Part shown: one piece after another, positions 1-9,138 of the stretch
Position numbering within the stretch: position 1 is the first letter of the stretch
Layout of the letters: the number at the start of each line of letters is the position of its first letter
NCBI GenBank assembly: GCA_021372295.1
Contig: JAJFUS010000050.1
Location: 1 to 64,000 of the forward strand
Direction: 5' to 3'
Length of the DNA stretch: 64,000 nucleotides
From: a bacterium
GTDB lineage: Bacteria > Armatimonadota > UBA5829
Position numbers and translations under genes: made by a program
The notes under the pieces: generated by a model
Told to the model about the DNA's origin: nothing
Seen by the model: only the letters and a program-made list of their open reading frames with translations
The model's database searches: none

Positions 1-2
1 GT

Positions 3-386
3 TATCTGCAGGGAATCATCACCGAGTCCGATCTGCTGCTAAAGGGTCAAATCGCTCTTCCCGATGCCCACGCGCACCGAAACAGCATATTCGCACCGCA
101 TCCCGACGGCGTCCAGGAGGCGTATCGACGTTCGCACGAGACTCTGGTCGAGGACGCAATGACCCGCAAGGTGCTCACGTTTATGGAAGACTCGCTGGCA
201 AGCGACATCGCGCGAGAGATGATCGAGCATGCCGTGAACCGTGTGCCGGTTCTTCGAGACCGCAAGGTTGTGGGGATAGTGAGCCGGCGGGATATCATTC
301 TGGCCCTGGCGAAAGAGTCCAACGGTTTTGAAGAATGCCCAGGCAAAGCCCGTAAAGTCGGAAAAGGCCAGCTCATAGAGCTGTAA
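3..386 (+). CDS. CBS-domain protein, 3' part only
   Basis: This frame is open from the left edge of the window, so the N-terminus is missing. About 127 residues are visible. The piece starts inside one CBS motif (ending GIITESDLL), has a linker of about 40 residues rich in His and Arg, and then a second CBS motif (VEDAMTRKVLTF ... VNRVPVLRDRKVVGIVSRRDIILALA). Paired CBS motifs form a Bateman module that usually binds an adenine nucleotide and regulates a partner. No catalytic domain is visible in the retained part, so it may be a stand-alone CBS protein. The YqgF-like gene begins 5 bp after the stop, which suggests co-transcription. The CBS identity is firm, the role is unknown. Confidence 0.85.
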   Translation, partial: YLQGIITESDLLLKGQIALPDAHAHRNSIFAPHPDGVQEAYRRSHETLVEDAMTRKVLTFMEDSLASDIAREMIEHAVNRVPVLRDRKVVGIVSRRDIILALAKESNGFEECPGKARKVGKGQLIEL

Positions 387-391
387 AGTCT

Positions 392-820
392 ATGAAGACG
401 ATCCTCGCTATTGACCCAGGCAGATCGAAGTGCGGAGTGGCGGTAGTTCGAGCGGCGGTCGAGCTACCTCGCAATGTCGAGATATTGCACAAATCCGTAA
501 TCGAGAGCGCTCGGCTTGGCGAAACCGTTATCGAGTTGTGCCGTCGTTACGATCCCGATGTTATTATAATCGGCAACGGCACGACCTCAGCCCAAGCTGC
601 AAAAACCATCTCCGAAGTCGATTTATGCCCAATCGAGATGGTCGACGAAAAGTTTACCTCAGTGCTTGCGCGAAAAAGATTCTTCAAGGACAATCCGCCC
701 CGCGGTCTCAAAAGACTCATTCCGATCTCGCTGCAGACCCCCGACCGTCCCTGCGACGACTATGTGGCCGTCATTCTAGCCGAAAGATATATTGAGGGTT
801 TCACCCTCAAACTCCCATAA
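392..820 (+). CDS. YqgF/RuvX-like RNase H-fold nuclease
   Basis: A 142-residue protein of the YqgF fold, the family that matures the 5' end of 16S rRNA. It starts with a first strand carrying the catalytic Asp (LAIDPGRSKCGVAVV), has the middle strand DVIIIGNGT, the VDEKFTS segment with the likely catalytic Glu, and a late acidic motif DDYVAVILAERY. The length matches the family (about 140). The last nine codons (IEGFTLKLP) are not YqgF sequence: they are read from hairpin G of the composite repeat starting near 792, so the repeat supplies the stop codon. It lies 5 bp after the CBS gene. The family assignment is good, but the exact role (rRNA maturation or a paralogue) is less sure. Confidence 0.75.
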   Translation: MKTILAIDPGRSKCGVAVVRAAVELPRNVEILHKSVIESARLGETVIELCRRYDPDVIIIGNGTTSAQAAKTISEVDLCPIEMVDEKFTSVLARKRFFKDNPPRGLKRLIPISLQTPDRPCDDYVAVILAERYIEGFTLKLP

Positions 821-992
821 GGGGCTCTGCCCCTTAACCCCGCCAGGAGCCGAGTGGCCCCTGGATCCCCGTATCGAATTTAATTATCCCCTCAAGGGGA
901 TAATTAAATTCGGGTCAGAAGGTCAAGGAAACCTGGTTTCCTTGCAGGTTCAAAGGACAGCGTCCTTTGCGGGGTTTGGGGTGGAGCCCCAA
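792..992 (-). repeat. Composite palindromic repeat, copy 1 (subfamily alpha)
   Basis: Full-length copy in inverted (G to A) orientation: G hairpin (GAGGGT-TTC-ACCCTC), a GGGGC-TCT-GCCCC hairpin, E (CCAGGAGCCG / GGCCCCTGG), central palindrome D at 876-911 with TTAATTATCCCC arms, C (AAGGAAACC / GGTTTCCTT), a B variant (CAAAGGAC / GTCCTTTG) and A (GGGGC / GCCCC). It begins inside the end of the YqgF-like gene and stops about 80 bp before the J-domain gene. Confidence 0.9.
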
Positions 993-1013
993 TAAGCCTT
1001 TAGAATTTGCCGC

Positions 1014-1043
1014 TTACGGGTAACATCGGTGTGCGTATATAAT
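1014..1043 (+). promoter_or_regulatory. Possible sigma-70 promoter for the J-domain gene
   Basis: A perfect -10 hexamer TATAAT at 1038-1043 is preceded, 18 bp upstream, by a weak -35 (TTACGG, 1014-1019). It lies between repeat copy 1 and the J-domain start at 1075. The -10 is convincing, the -35 is not. Confidence 0.35.
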
Positions 1044-1074
1044 ACGGTTGATACGGCCAGGCTGGGGGAACGCC

Positions 1075-1713
1075 ATGGTGGTCACCGACGATTACTATCA
1101 GGTGCTGGGGGTAAGCCGGCATGCTTCGCGCGAGGCGGTCAAACATGCGTATCGCACTCGCGTAAAAAGCGCGCATCCCGACCTCAACCGTTTCGACGAA
1201 GCCGCAATCGAGACGACCCGCCGGATCATAGAAGCCTATCACACTTTGAGCGATCCCATGCTCAGGCAGCGTTATGATCTTGCCTCTACGCACACCGCCG
1301 CGCCCGAGATTTCTGTCCAAGAGCCGCAAGCATCGTCCGTTTTTATGCCGTTTCTAGGCGCGGCCACCAAGATTATTGCGTATGCTTTGCTCGTCTGCGG
1401 GATTGTCATTCTGACGAGTGCAATCCTGCGGGAGAGACCTTCCACGTTCAAAGCAACACTCATCGACCAGCAATGCGATCCTCCGCCGAGACAAGCGACA
1501 TTGCTGGTGGAGCCGAGGCCGTCGGATTGTCTGGAGTGGTACCGGGCGCGCGAGTACTCTCTGACTTTCGCAAGCGGCTGGGCGTCGTCGCGCATGGTCC
1601 AGACCTACTCAAAAGCCGCCGTAATTGCGGCCCGCCACGGCGACAGGCAGGCGTTTCATTTCTACCGTGACTCGATCAGACGGGCAATCAGCCCTTCGCC
1701 TGTTGCTCTTTGA
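1075..1713 (+). CDS. J-domain (DnaJ-like) membrane protein
   Basis: A 212-residue protein if translation starts at the ATG at 1075, which has GGGGGA upstream; an in-frame start at 1048 is possible but has no comparable site. Residues 4-65 form a J domain: [23 protein letters not shown], then the diagnostic HPD tripeptide, then helix IV ending [12 protein letters not shown] domains stimulate the ATPase of a DnaK-type Hsp70. There is no G/F region or zinc finger. A hydrophobic helix (about residues 100-122) follows, then about 90 residues with no recognised domain. It is probably a membrane-tethered co-chaperone with an unknown client. The 3' end overlaps the convergent ribulokinase gene by 26 bp. 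Confidence 0.8.
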   Translation: MVVTDDYYQVLGVSRHASREAVKHAYRTRVKSAHPDLNRFDEAAIETTRRIIEAYHTLSDPMLRQRYDLASTHTAAPEISVQEPQASSVFMPFLGAATKIIAYALLVCGIVILTSAILRERPSTFKATLIDQQCDPPPRQATLLVEPRPSDCLEWYRAREYSLTFASGWASSRMVQTYSKAAVIAARHGDRQAFHFYRDSIRRAISPSPVAL

Positions 1714-3358
1714 TCCTTTTGAGCCTCTTCATAACGTCATTTTCGCCGCGGCCGAAGTAGTCGTGCAATTTCTTATACTCAAAGAAGAGTTTCGAGTAAA
1801 TCGCATGGTTCTCAGGAATCGGCTTGTAGGTTTTATCCTTAACGCCAGCCATCTTGGCCGCGGCGCATGCGATGCAGGCGTAGCCGCCTTTTTCCACTCC
1901 TGCAGCGACCGCGCCCCACATTGCCGACCCCAGCGCGCAGGTCTGGGCAGATGCCGCTATTTTCCACTCGCGGTTGGTAACGTCTGCGTATATCTGCATC
2001 AGCATCGCGTTCTTCTCCGCCAGGCCGCCGCAGGCCACTATCTCGTTTACGGGGACGCCGCCGGAATCGAACGCGTCTATGATGATATTGGCGCCGAACG
2101 CAGTCGCCTCGATGAGCGCACGATATATTTCCTCGGGCTTGGTATTGAGCGTCATGCCGAGGATCATACCGGTCAGATCGACATCCTCCAGCACGCTGCG
2201 ATTGCCATTCCACCAATCCAGGGCAACCAGCCCGCTCTGGCCGGGCTTGAGCTGATCGGCTTTCTCGGTGAGAAGCTGGTGGACGGATATTCCCCTCGTC
2301 CCGGCTTCTTCGGTATATAATGCCGGGACACAGTTTTCGACGAACCACGCGAAGTGATCTCCCACACAGCTCTGACCCGCTTCGAACCCAAAGAACCCCG
2401 GCAGGATGCCGTCTTCGACATATCCGCTCATCCCCTCGACAATCCTCGGCTCCCTGCCCAGAATCATGTAACAGGCGCTGGTGCCCATTATGGCGGTCAT
2501 TATTCCTTCTTTGGTAACGCTTGCGGCAGGAACGGCGACATGTGCGTCAATAGTCGCGGCCGCAACCGCGACGCCCGGCTTCAAGCCCATCATATCGGCC
2601 ATATTTTGGGTAAGTTCACCCACTTTTTCGCCTGTTGAGGTGATGTTCCGGCACATTTTGTCATCTATTATATGCTCGAACCGAGGGTCAAGAGCCTTAA
2701 AGAACTCATTGGGCGGAAACCCGCTGGCCTTTTCCCACATCGCTTTGTAACCGGCGGTGCATGCGCTGCGTGTCTCGACGCCCGTGAGCTTAAGGTTAAT
2801 CCAGTCCGCCGCCTCTATGAGCCTGTCCGCGGCGGCATATACTTCGGGGGCTTCGTCCAGCATCTGCAGCGCTTTGGCAAAAAACCACTCCGAGCTGCTC
2901 TTGCCGCCGTAGCGCTTGAGAAAATCATAGCCCAGCTTTTCCGCGGTCTTGTTGATCTTATTGGCCTCAGGCTGGGCAGCATGGTGCTTCCAGAGTTTGA
3001 CCCACGCATGCGGGTTGTTTTTCCACTTCGGATCGAAGCAAAGAGGATCGCCACTTGCGTTGATTGGGAGCATGGTGCATGCGGTGAAGTCGACCCCAAG
3101 GCCGATCACATCCCCCGGGTTTATGCCCGATGTGTTGATAACGTCGGGCACGACGGTCTGAAGAGCGATGAGATAGTCATTCGGGTCCTGCAGAGCCCAG
3201 TCGGGCGGCAGCTTTTCGCCGGACGATGGAAGAACTTCGTCTATGACGGCATTGGAGTATTCGTATACGCTCGCCGCGACTTCTTTGCCGGTCTCAATTT
3301 CAACCAGCAGTGCGCGCGCCGAAAGCGTTCCAAAGTCTATGCCTATAGAGTATTTCAT
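1688..3358 (-). CDS. araB: Ribulokinase (FGGY carbohydrate kinase)
   Basis: A 556-residue FGGY-family kinase that phosphorylates ribulose using ATP. The N-terminus has the ATPase fold motif [15 protein letters not shown]. Other family signatures are [33 protein letters not shown] (the tryptophan-rich substrate loop of ribulokinases), the C-terminal ATP site with [10 protein letters not shown] and MGTSACYM, and [17 protein letters not shown]. The length matches AraB (about 550-565), and the long KLWKHH segment favours AraB over xylulokinase. No other arabinose gene is in the window, so the pathway context is unknown. It faces the J-domain gene and overlaps it by 26 bp. Assignment to FGGY is certain and to ribulokinase likely. 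Confidence 0.85.
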   Translation of the reverse strand: MKYSIGIDFGTLSARALLVEIETGKEVAASVYEYSNAVIDEVLPSSGEKLPPDWALQDPNDYLIALQTVVPDVINTSGINPGDVIGLGVDFTACTMLPINASGDPLCFDPKWKNNPHAWVKLWKHHAAQPEANKINKTAEKLGYDFLKRYGGKSSSEWFFAKALQMLDEAPEVYAAADRLIEAADWINLKLTGVETRSACTAGYKAMWEKASGFPPNEFFKALDPRFEHIIDDKMCRNITSTGEKVGELTQNMADMMGLKPGVAVAAATIDAHVAVPAASVTKEGIMTAIMGTSACYMILGREPRIVEGMSGYVEDGILPGFFGFEAGQSCVGDHFAWFVENCVPALYTEEAGTRGISVHQLLTEKADQLKPGQSGLVALDWWNGNRSVLEDVDLTGMILGMTLNTKPEEIYRALIEATAFGANIIIDAFDSGGVPVNEIVACGGLAEKNAMLMQIYADVTNREWKIAASAQTCALGSAMWGAVAAGVEKGGYACIACAAAKMAGVKDKTYKPIPENHAIYSKLFFEYKKLHDYFGRGENDVMKRLKRIKEQQAKG

Positions 3359-3563
3359 GGCGTGTCGTTACCTCAATAGATTATGTCACAGCCATTCTAG
3401 GTGGCGGCCATGGTCTTGTCAAGCTATCTGAGGTTGAACTGGTTTATCTAAAAACGAGAAACGCGCTATAATAGAACAAATAACCGAACAGATAATCATA
3501 ACGGGTGATGAAGTTACAATCACGCTCTGGAACTCACAGAACTGAACTCTTACGGGTTAAACT

Positions 3564-5753
3564 ATGTCTTTGCATCGCCGGATCAAGTATATTTCCCCGA
3601 TATTGTTGTTTCTCGGGGTAGCCGCGCTGCTGTATATAAAGCTGCACGGCCCACCGCCAAAGCAGTCGCTGTTCAACAACTACTCGCCTTCATCTGACGG
3701 CAAGCTCTGGACAGTTATCGGAAGCGCAAACTCTGACATTGAAGCCTACGTGGGCATAGACGGATCATATCAGCCGGGCAAACAGCATTATTCCGCACAC
3801 TGGTATGTCTACGACTGCGACTCCCGCCGCCTGCTCAAACCGACTCGATCTCGCAGGTCGCTTATGGACGGCCACCTGCCCGCTCCGATAGTCGAGTGGA
3901 CAGACGCCGGTATATCGGCGAAAATCACGACGTTTGTGATAACCGGTAAGTGTTTTTCGTCGATCACGCTGAGAAACAACTCCAACCGATCTCGCCGATT
4001 AACCATGTTTCTGGCGGCGCTGCCTTACGGCGTGACCGGCAAAATTCGCGATGGCGAAAGCCTGCTCTATGACCGCGACAGACGCGCGGTAACGGTCGGA
4101 AATCACGTTTTTCTCTACTGCGACGACAAGCCGCAGGGCTTCGGAGCGATATTATCGGAGAGCGCAAGCGACAACACTCTCACCGACATCACCAGCTATA
4201 TACAAAACGGGAGGCTGCCCATGCGCGGATCGGTCGAATCATCGCGTGAATGCGGCACGTCAGGAGCCGTAGGTTACGAAATCAGGATCGAACCGGGCAA
4301 AGCGCGAACACTGGCGTTCAGATCACCGATGACGGATGGCCGTCAGACACAATCGCCGACTTATCGCGAAGCGCGGAAACTTTTCCGCAAGTTTTGGACG
4401 AACCAGACCGGCCATGTAAAACTGTCGCTGCCGGACAAACGCTATACGCAATGTTTTTACGCAAGCCTGGCATATCTTATGATACTCAGCGACGGCGGCG
4501 CGCCCAGGCCGGGTTCCGCAATATACGAGCCGTTCTGGGTGCGGGATAATGCGTACATTACGGACGCGCTCTATTACGCCGGCCGTTCGGACTTGGCCGC
4601 GAAAAGTCTGAAACACCTGGCTGCGATGCATCTTCCAAATGGCGGCTTTCGAGCGCACACCGGCGCCGGAGACAGCGAGTACGACGCCCCTGGAGAGGCG
4701 ATATATACTTTCGCGCAATATTACCGGCGTACAGGCGATATTGAAATGTTGCGCAAGTCGTGGCCGGTTATTGTCTCGGCGTCGAGGTATCTGAAGTCGA
4801 AACGACTCTCCGGCGCGGACGGAATTCTGCCGCCATCGCTCTCGGCTGAAGACCTCGGTTCCGAAAAACAGCAGCACTACTGGGACGATTTCTGGGCCAT
4901 TCGAGGTCTCAATGACGCCGCGTATATAGCCGATACTCTGGGTCATCAGGATGATGCCAAGTGGATTCGCCGCGAGTCCGACACTCTTCTTGACGCCACA
5001 TGGGCAAGCATTAAAAACAGCAGAGAGCCTGGAGTTCTTGACTATATACCAAACGGCCCTCAGGATCTAACCAGTTCTGCGATGGCTCGCGGGACGTCAT
5101 GCGGCGTGTGGCCATGCGCAGCGCTGGATGCGTCCGATCCGTTCGTCAGGTCATCGTTCGAGGTCTACTGGAAGAAGTGGATCGAGCCGCACAATGGCGG
5201 CTTCCAGCACAATGGCGAGTATTGGCCGTACGCGGGTCTCGACCTCGCGATGGACTATCTCATACTCGATCAACCCGAAAGAGCAGCGTCGATACTGCGC
5301 TGGACAATCGACCACGACCCTACCTCCGGGTTCTACTCCTGGCCGGAAGGTATGAATGTAAAAGACTTCACCCTGGCCGCAGGCGATATGCCTCATGGCT
5401 GGACATCGGCTTCTTATATCTGCCTTATCCGAAACCTGCTGGTGCGGGAATCCGGCAAAGATGTCATTATCGCATCGGGAGTGCCGGTTGAATGGCTTGC
5501 GCCGGGCTGCAATATCGAGATCGACAGCTTCCCCACAACCAACGGCGCGGTCGGCTACAAGCTGAGCGCGTCGAGCGATGCCATCCGCATATCCTTAAGA
5601 GCATCGGGCGCAAAAATGTGTCGAATCCGTCTGCCGGAGTCGATAAAAGTGACTGGTTTAAGCGCGGATGGCTGCGAACTGACATCGTTTTCGGGCAATA
5701 AATGCAGCTTCACGGCGGCGTTTCGCGACATTACAATGCGAATACGTCGGTAG
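3564..5753 (+). CDS. Membrane-anchored six-hairpin (alpha/alpha) glycosidase-like protein
   Basis: A 729-residue protein with an N-terminal anchor (ISPILLFLGVAALLYIKL, residues 10-27), probably holding it outside the inner membrane. The first 280 residues look like a beta-sandwich found before many alpha/alpha-barrel glycosidases. From about residue 290 the pattern is that of a six-hairpin glycosidase: YEPFWVRDNAYITDALYYAG, MHLPNGGFRAHTG, EAIYTFAQYYRRTGD, DDFWAIRGLNDAAYIA, and a late WPYAGLDLAMDYL plus GDMPHGWTSASYI. The acidic residues in WVRDNAYITD and EDLGSEKQ are candidate catalytic groups, which I cannot confirm. The substrate is unknown. A weak TATAAT sits at 3477-3482. The gene stands alone and is followed by repeat copy 2. 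Confidence 0.65.
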   Translation: MSLHRRIKYISPILLFLGVAALLYIKLHGPPPKQSLFNNYSPSSDGKLWTVIGSANSDIEAYVGIDGSYQPGKQHYSAHWYVYDCDSRRLLKPTRSRRSLMDGHLPAPIVEWTDAGISAKITTFVITGKCFSSITLRNNSNRSRRLTMFLAALPYGVTGKIRDGESLLYDRDRRAVTVGNHVFLYCDDKPQGFGAILSESASDNTLTDITSYIQNGRLPMRGSVESSRECGTSGAVGYEIRIEPGKARTLAFRSPMTDGRQTQSPTYREARKLFRKFWTNQTGHVKLSLPDKRYTQCFYASLAYLMILSDGGAPRPGSAIYEPFWVRDNAYITDALYYAGRSDLAAKSLKHLAAMHLPNGGFRAHTGAGDSEYDAPGEAIYTFAQYYRRTGDIEMLRKSWPVIVSASRYLKSKRLSGADGILPPSLSAEDLGSEKQQHYWDDFWAIRGLNDAAYIADTLGHQDDAKWIRRESDTLLDATWASIKNSREPGVLDYIPNGPQDLTSSAMARGTSCGVWPCAALDASDPFVRSSFEVYWKKWIEPHNGGFQHNGEYWPYAGLDLAMDYLILDQPERAASILRWTIDHDPTSGFYSWPEGMNVKDFTLAAGDMPHGWTSASYICLIRNLLVRESGKDVIIASGVPVEWLAPGCNIEIDSFPTTNGAVGYKLSASSDAIRISLRASGAKMCRIRLPESIKVTGLSADGCELTSFSGNKCSFTAAFRDITMRIRR

Positions 5754-5759
5754 TGCTCA

Positions 5760-5964
5760 TTTGGGACTCCGCCCCAATCCCCGCCAAAGGCTTCGCCTCT
5801 GGACTCCACAAGGAACCAGGTTTCCTTGACCTTCTGACCCAGAGTTATATACTCCCTTAAGGGAGTATATAACTCTGCACTAGGGGTCTGGGGCCCGCGG
5901 CCCCAGCGCGGGTTCAGGGGCGCGGAGCCCCTGATGGGAGTCTGAGGGTGAAACCCTCAGATAA
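5760..5964 (+). repeat. Composite palindromic repeat, copy 2 (subfamily gamma)
   Basis: Full A-to-G copy: A (GGGAC / GCCCC), B (CCAAAGGC / GCCTCTGG), C (AAGGAACC / GGTTTCCTT), central palindrome at 5841-5876 with arms GAGTTATATACTCCC, the gamma type of E (CTGGGGCCC-GC-GGCCCCAG), F (CAGGGGC / GCCCCTG) and G (CTGAGGGT / ACCCTCAG). It fills most of the 311-bp gap between the glycosidase and the PRC-barrel gene; the remaining 100 bp contain the ribosome-binding site and nothing else I recognise. Confidence 0.9.
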
Positions 5965-6064
5965 TTTCGCATGACGCTGCCGATTTTTTGTCACATTTGG
6001 TGTCGTTTTGAGGGGTATGGGGTAACCAAAATATGTCGGGCGAATCTACAAGGGGGCAAAGGCG

Positions 6065-6445
6065 ATGGAGTATTATCCTGACTTTCCCGAAGAGGAAGAA
6101 GAAGGCGGCTTGGTTCGACTGAGCCGCGTTACATACCAGTTGGCGGATGGCCAGCCCGACGCGATGGGTTGGCGAGTGTTGGACTCCGACGGTAAAGAGT
6201 TCGGAGTGGTGTCGGACTTACTGGCCGATGTTGGAACAGGGCAAATCATTTTTGCCGCAGTAACAAGTCATGGGTCAGGCAAGACGGCTCTGATACCGGT
6301 GGAGGGCATGTATCTGGATCTGACGGCGGGTGCGGTTATTGTGCCGGTGAGCCAGGTGGCCGTCAGCGAATGCCCGGAGTTTACGGACGATGTAGTGGAT
6401 GTAATGCCGTACGTAGAGTACTGGCTGCGAAGAATTGCCGCATAA
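6065..6445 (+). CDS. PRC-barrel domain protein
   Basis: A 126-residue soluble acidic protein with a PRC-barrel, the small beta-barrel also found in RimM and the photosynthetic reaction centre H subunit. The barrel is seen in GWRVLDSDGKEFGVVSDLLADVGTGQIIFAAV ... TALIPVEGMYLDLTAGAVIVPVSQ. The start is preceded by AAGGGGGCAAAGGCG. The N-terminus is very acidic (PDFPEEEEEGG). PRC-barrel proteins are usually RNA- or protein-binding adaptors or stress proteins; nothing here narrows the role. A rho-independent terminator follows at 6484. Confidence 0.8.
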   Translation: MEYYPDFPEEEEEGGLVRLSRVTYQLADGQPDAMGWRVLDSDGKEFGVVSDLLADVGTGQIIFAAVTSHGSGKTALIPVEGMYLDLTAGAVIVPVSQVAVSECPEFTDDVVDVMPYVEYWLRRIAA

Positions 6446-6483
6446 TTTTGTGACGGACACGGGTCGGCAGCGAACCAGAAAGA

Positions 6484-6517
6484 GGGCCGGGGCTTGGGGT
6501 GGGTTCCGGCCCTTTGT
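6484..6517 (+). terminator. Rho-independent terminator after the PRC-barrel gene
   Basis: A perfect 7-bp GC stem (GGGCCGG / CCGGCCC) with a 15-base loop is followed by TTTGTTG, 38 bp after the PRC-barrel stop codon. Confidence 0.65.
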
Positions 6518-6528
6518 TGCGGATTATC

Positions 6529-6573
6529 TTTGGGCTCTGCTCCTTACGGAAGCTTACGGGTGAAACCTTCAAC
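6529..6573 (+). repeat. Decayed composite repeat (modules A and G only)
   Basis: TTTGGGCTCTGCTCCTTA resembles module A and GGGTGAAACCTTCAAC resembles module G, with B-F absent. The G-like part encodes the last codons (EGFTRKLP) of the HI0933-family gene on the other strand, just as hairpin G does for the YqgF-like gene at 792. Confidence 0.55.
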
Positions 6574-7824
6574 AATATACTCCGCCGCCGCTTCACCGGC
6601 CACGTATCCGGTCGAGAAAGCGGCCTGCAGGTTATAACCGCCCGTCTCGGCGTCGATGTCCATCACTTCGCCCGCGAAAAACAGCCCCCTGACCAGTTTG
6701 GACATCATAGTCCTTGGGTCGATCTCCTTGATCGAGACCCCGCCCGCCGTTACTATCGCTTCGTCCAACGATCCCATACGCGCCACATTCACCCTGAAGT
6801 CTTTCAGCAACTCCACAATTTTCGCCCGCTCCTGAGCGGTTACACTGTTGACGGGTTTGTCACCGTCGAGGCCACTAATGTGAACAAACACATCCACCAT
6901 CAGTCTTGGCAGCAGGCCGTGCAGATAGTTTTTCAGATGCCTGGTCTGTTTGAAATCCCGTATAAGCCGTTGGTGCAGTTGTTCGTCGGAAAGAGCCGGT
7001 TTCAGGTCGATATACACCATCACTCGACCTTTGCCGATAAGTGTTCCGGCCTTGCGGCTCAAGGTGAGTATGATTGGCCCGGAGACGCCGTTGTGCGTAA
7101 AAAGCATCTCGCCGAACTCCGACGCGATCTTAACCGGACGATCCTGCCCCTTGTTCTGAACCAGCAGGCTCGCCTCGACATTCTTCAGCGACAGCCCTTG
7201 CAAGTCTTTTACCCAATCGTCTGAGGAGACCAAGGCCGACAGCGCGGGTCTGGGCGCGACTATAGTATGCCCGAGTTCACGAGCCATGTGATAGCCGTCA
7301 CCGGTCGAGCCGGTTTTGGGGTACGACGCTCCGCCCGTGGCTATTACGACGGCGTCGGCATCCATTCTGCCGCCGTAGAGCTTCACGCCAGTCACCCGGC
7401 CGTCTTCAACATCGATGGACTTCGCGGTCACGTTATATTTGATTCGGACTCCCAACGATTCAAGCCATTTCTCAATAGCCTCCACCACATCCGCCGCCCG
7501 GTCCGATGCGGGAAAGACCCGGCCGCCGCGTTCTTCTTTCGTCTCGACTCCCATCTCGTGCAGAAATGCGAGAATGTCATCCCGGAAATATCGAGAGAAT
7601 GCGCCGTAAAGGAACCTGCCGTTAGGCGCGAACGCCTCGATAAACTCCTGCATGTCGGCGGTATTGGTTATATTGCACCTGCCTTTGCCGCTGATGCGCA
7701 CTTTTCGAGCCAGTTTCGACCCCTTCTCCAGCAGCACGACCTGCGCGCCGCACTCGACCGCATGCCCTGCCGCAAGCATTCCCGCTGCGCCTCCGCCAAT
7801 TACTACAATTTTGGGATTTTTCAA
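6544..7824 (-). CDS. HI0933/YhiN-family FAD-dependent oxidoreductase
   Basis: A 426-residue flavoprotein. The N-terminal dinucleotide-binding motif is IVVIGGGAAGMLAAGHAVECGAQVVLLEK, followed by the family-specific KVRISGKGRCNITN and, near the C-terminus, FFAGEVMDIDAETGGYNLQAAFSTG, which closes the FAD site. These motifs and the length define the HI0933/YhiN (BaiN-like) family; the physiological substrate of most members is unknown. The last eight residues (EGFTRKLP) come from a decayed repeat module and replace the normal family end. It runs in the same direction as the MFS gene upstream, with a 100-bp gap, so co-transcription is uncertain. Confidence 0.85.
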   Translation of the reverse strand: MKNPKIVVIGGGAAGMLAAGHAVECGAQVVLLEKGSKLARKVRISGKGRCNITNTADMQEFIEAFAPNGRFLYGAFSRYFRDDILAFLHEMGVETKEERGGRVFPASDRAADVVEAIEKWLESLGVRIKYNVTAKSIDVEDGRVTGVKLYGGRMDADAVVIATGGASYPKTGSTGDGYHMARELGHTIVAPRPALSALVSSDDWVKDLQGLSLKNVEASLLVQNKGQDRPVKIASEFGEMLFTHNGVSGPIILTLSRKAGTLIGKGRVMVYIDLKPALSDEQLHQRLIRDFKQTRHLKNYLHGLLPRLMVDVFVHISGLDGDKPVNSVTAQERAKIVELLKDFRVNVARMGSLDEAIVTAGGVSIKEIDPRTMMSKLVRGLFFAGEVMDIDAETGGYNLQAAFSTGYVAGEAAAEYIVEGFTRKLP

Positions 7825-7924
7825 ACGTTACCTCAGTTCGCGACTGATAATATCTAGAAATAGTTCTCGCGCTGCTCGGAATGACTGGTCGCGGCAGGCT
7901 CGGTTTTTTCGTGAACAATTAGGG

Positions 7925-9091
7925 CTAACCAGACACTGCCGCATCAGCCTTGGCCGGTCTGACCCTGGACGCAAGCAACAGCGAAACGGCAACCACTGCT
8001 GCACCGCCGAAGAATGTCACCGAGTAACCCAGCTTCGCCCACAGGAAGCCGCCTATAAGCGGAACCAAAACCGCCGCGGCATGGTTGAATGTCACTCCCA
8101 TCGAAAGCGTCGGAGTGAGGTCGGCAGGGTCGGCGATCTTTTGCAGATATGTCGTCAGGCATGTGGTTGAAAGATAAAAGAAGTTGTCCAGGCAATATAG
8201 CGCGAATAGCGCGTGCTCGCGGTGGATCGTCGCGTAGCCCAGAAAGACCAGTATCAGCGCCGAATAGCTTGTCATGAGAATACGTTTTTCACCGATTTTG
8301 TCGATCATTTTCCCGACAATGGGGCCGCCGAATATGTTAACTATGTTGTTGATAATCATCAGCAGCGCTACTGTGCGCAGGTGTGTGTGATAGACTTTTG
8401 TGAGGGCATAGATCGCAAAAGTCATAAATACCTGCTTGCGGCATCCTTCCAGAAACGTGAGGCCGTAATAGAGCTTATAACGCGGTTTCAAAACGAGATT
8501 GGGTTTGGCGGGGTGGCATATATCGCGCCGGATCGGCAGCATTGTCAGTGCCGCCAGGATTATCGAAATACTTCCGAATACGAACCACTGTGGGTAAGCT
8601 AATCCATGCCCCACAATCCTCACGACCAGCATCCCGGCGACCGCGCCTATGCTGGAGACGCCAAGCGTCTGACCGAGCCTTTTGCCCTTGATGTTCTTAC
8701 GGGCGAGGTTCAGCACCAATGACGATTGCAGCGGCATCCATGAATGAAACCCTATGCTCCACACAAATGAGAATACCAACAGTGTCGGAATTCCGTGGAC
8801 GATTGCATAAGCGGCCATTCCCACGCCCATCAGAAACAGCGCGATTGACCCGAGGAGCGGCTCGGCTATCTGCGCAGCGATTGCAGCCACTCCGACGCAC
8901 AAAAACCCCGGCAGCTCTCTGACAGCTTCCACATATCCCAGTTGTTCGGGTCTGATTCTCAGCGATTCGGTTGCGAAATTGTAGAACACCGCGCTGTATA
9001 TACCGAAGCCGAAATTTAGGCAGAATATCGCCACCCACAATAGCCGCAGGTCGCGACCCAGCGCCTTAAACCTCGCTAATAATTGCGACAA
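7925..9091 (-). CDS. MFS transporter
   Basis: A 388-residue integral membrane protein with about 12 hydrophobic helices arranged as two six-helix halves, typical of the major facilitator superfamily. A recognisable loop motif between helices 8 and 9 is GGPIVGKMIDKIGEKRILM, the counterpart of the G-x3-D-R/K-x-G signature. No drug-, sugar- or nitrate-specific signature is evident, so the substrate is unknown. The start codon has GGAG-like TAAGTTTTGTC upstream, a weak site. It lies between pyrD and the HI0933-type gene on the same strand. Confidence 0.8.
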   Translation of the reverse strand: MSQLLARFKALGRDLRLLWVAIFCLNFGFGIYSAVFYNFATESLRIRPEQLGYVEAVRELPGFLCVGVAAIAAQIAEPLLGSIALFLMGVGMAAYAIVHGIPTLLVFSFVWSIGFHSWMPLQSSLVLNLARKNIKGKRLGQTLGVSSIGAVAGMLVVRIVGHGLAYPQWFVFGSISIILAALTMLPIRRDICHPAKPNLVLKPRYKLYYGLTFLEGCRKQVFMTFAIYALTKVYHTHLRTVALLMIINNIVNIFGGPIVGKMIDKIGEKRILMTSYSALILVFLGYATIHREHALFALYCLDNFFYLSTTCLTTYLQKIADPADLTPTLSMGVTFNHAAAVLVPLIGGFLWAKLGYSVTFFGGAAVVAVSLLLASRVRPAKADAAVSG

Positions 9092-9138
9092 AACTTACTC
9101 CTTCAAAAAAACAGGTTATAGGTAACAGGTTACAGAGA

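Noticed and set aside
792..992. The composite repeats as simple transcription terminators
   Set aside because: Several copies lie between divergent genes (10955, 39780, 49750, 55207), and the stems are not followed by T tracts. Two ordinary terminators in the window (6484, 15741) look quite different.
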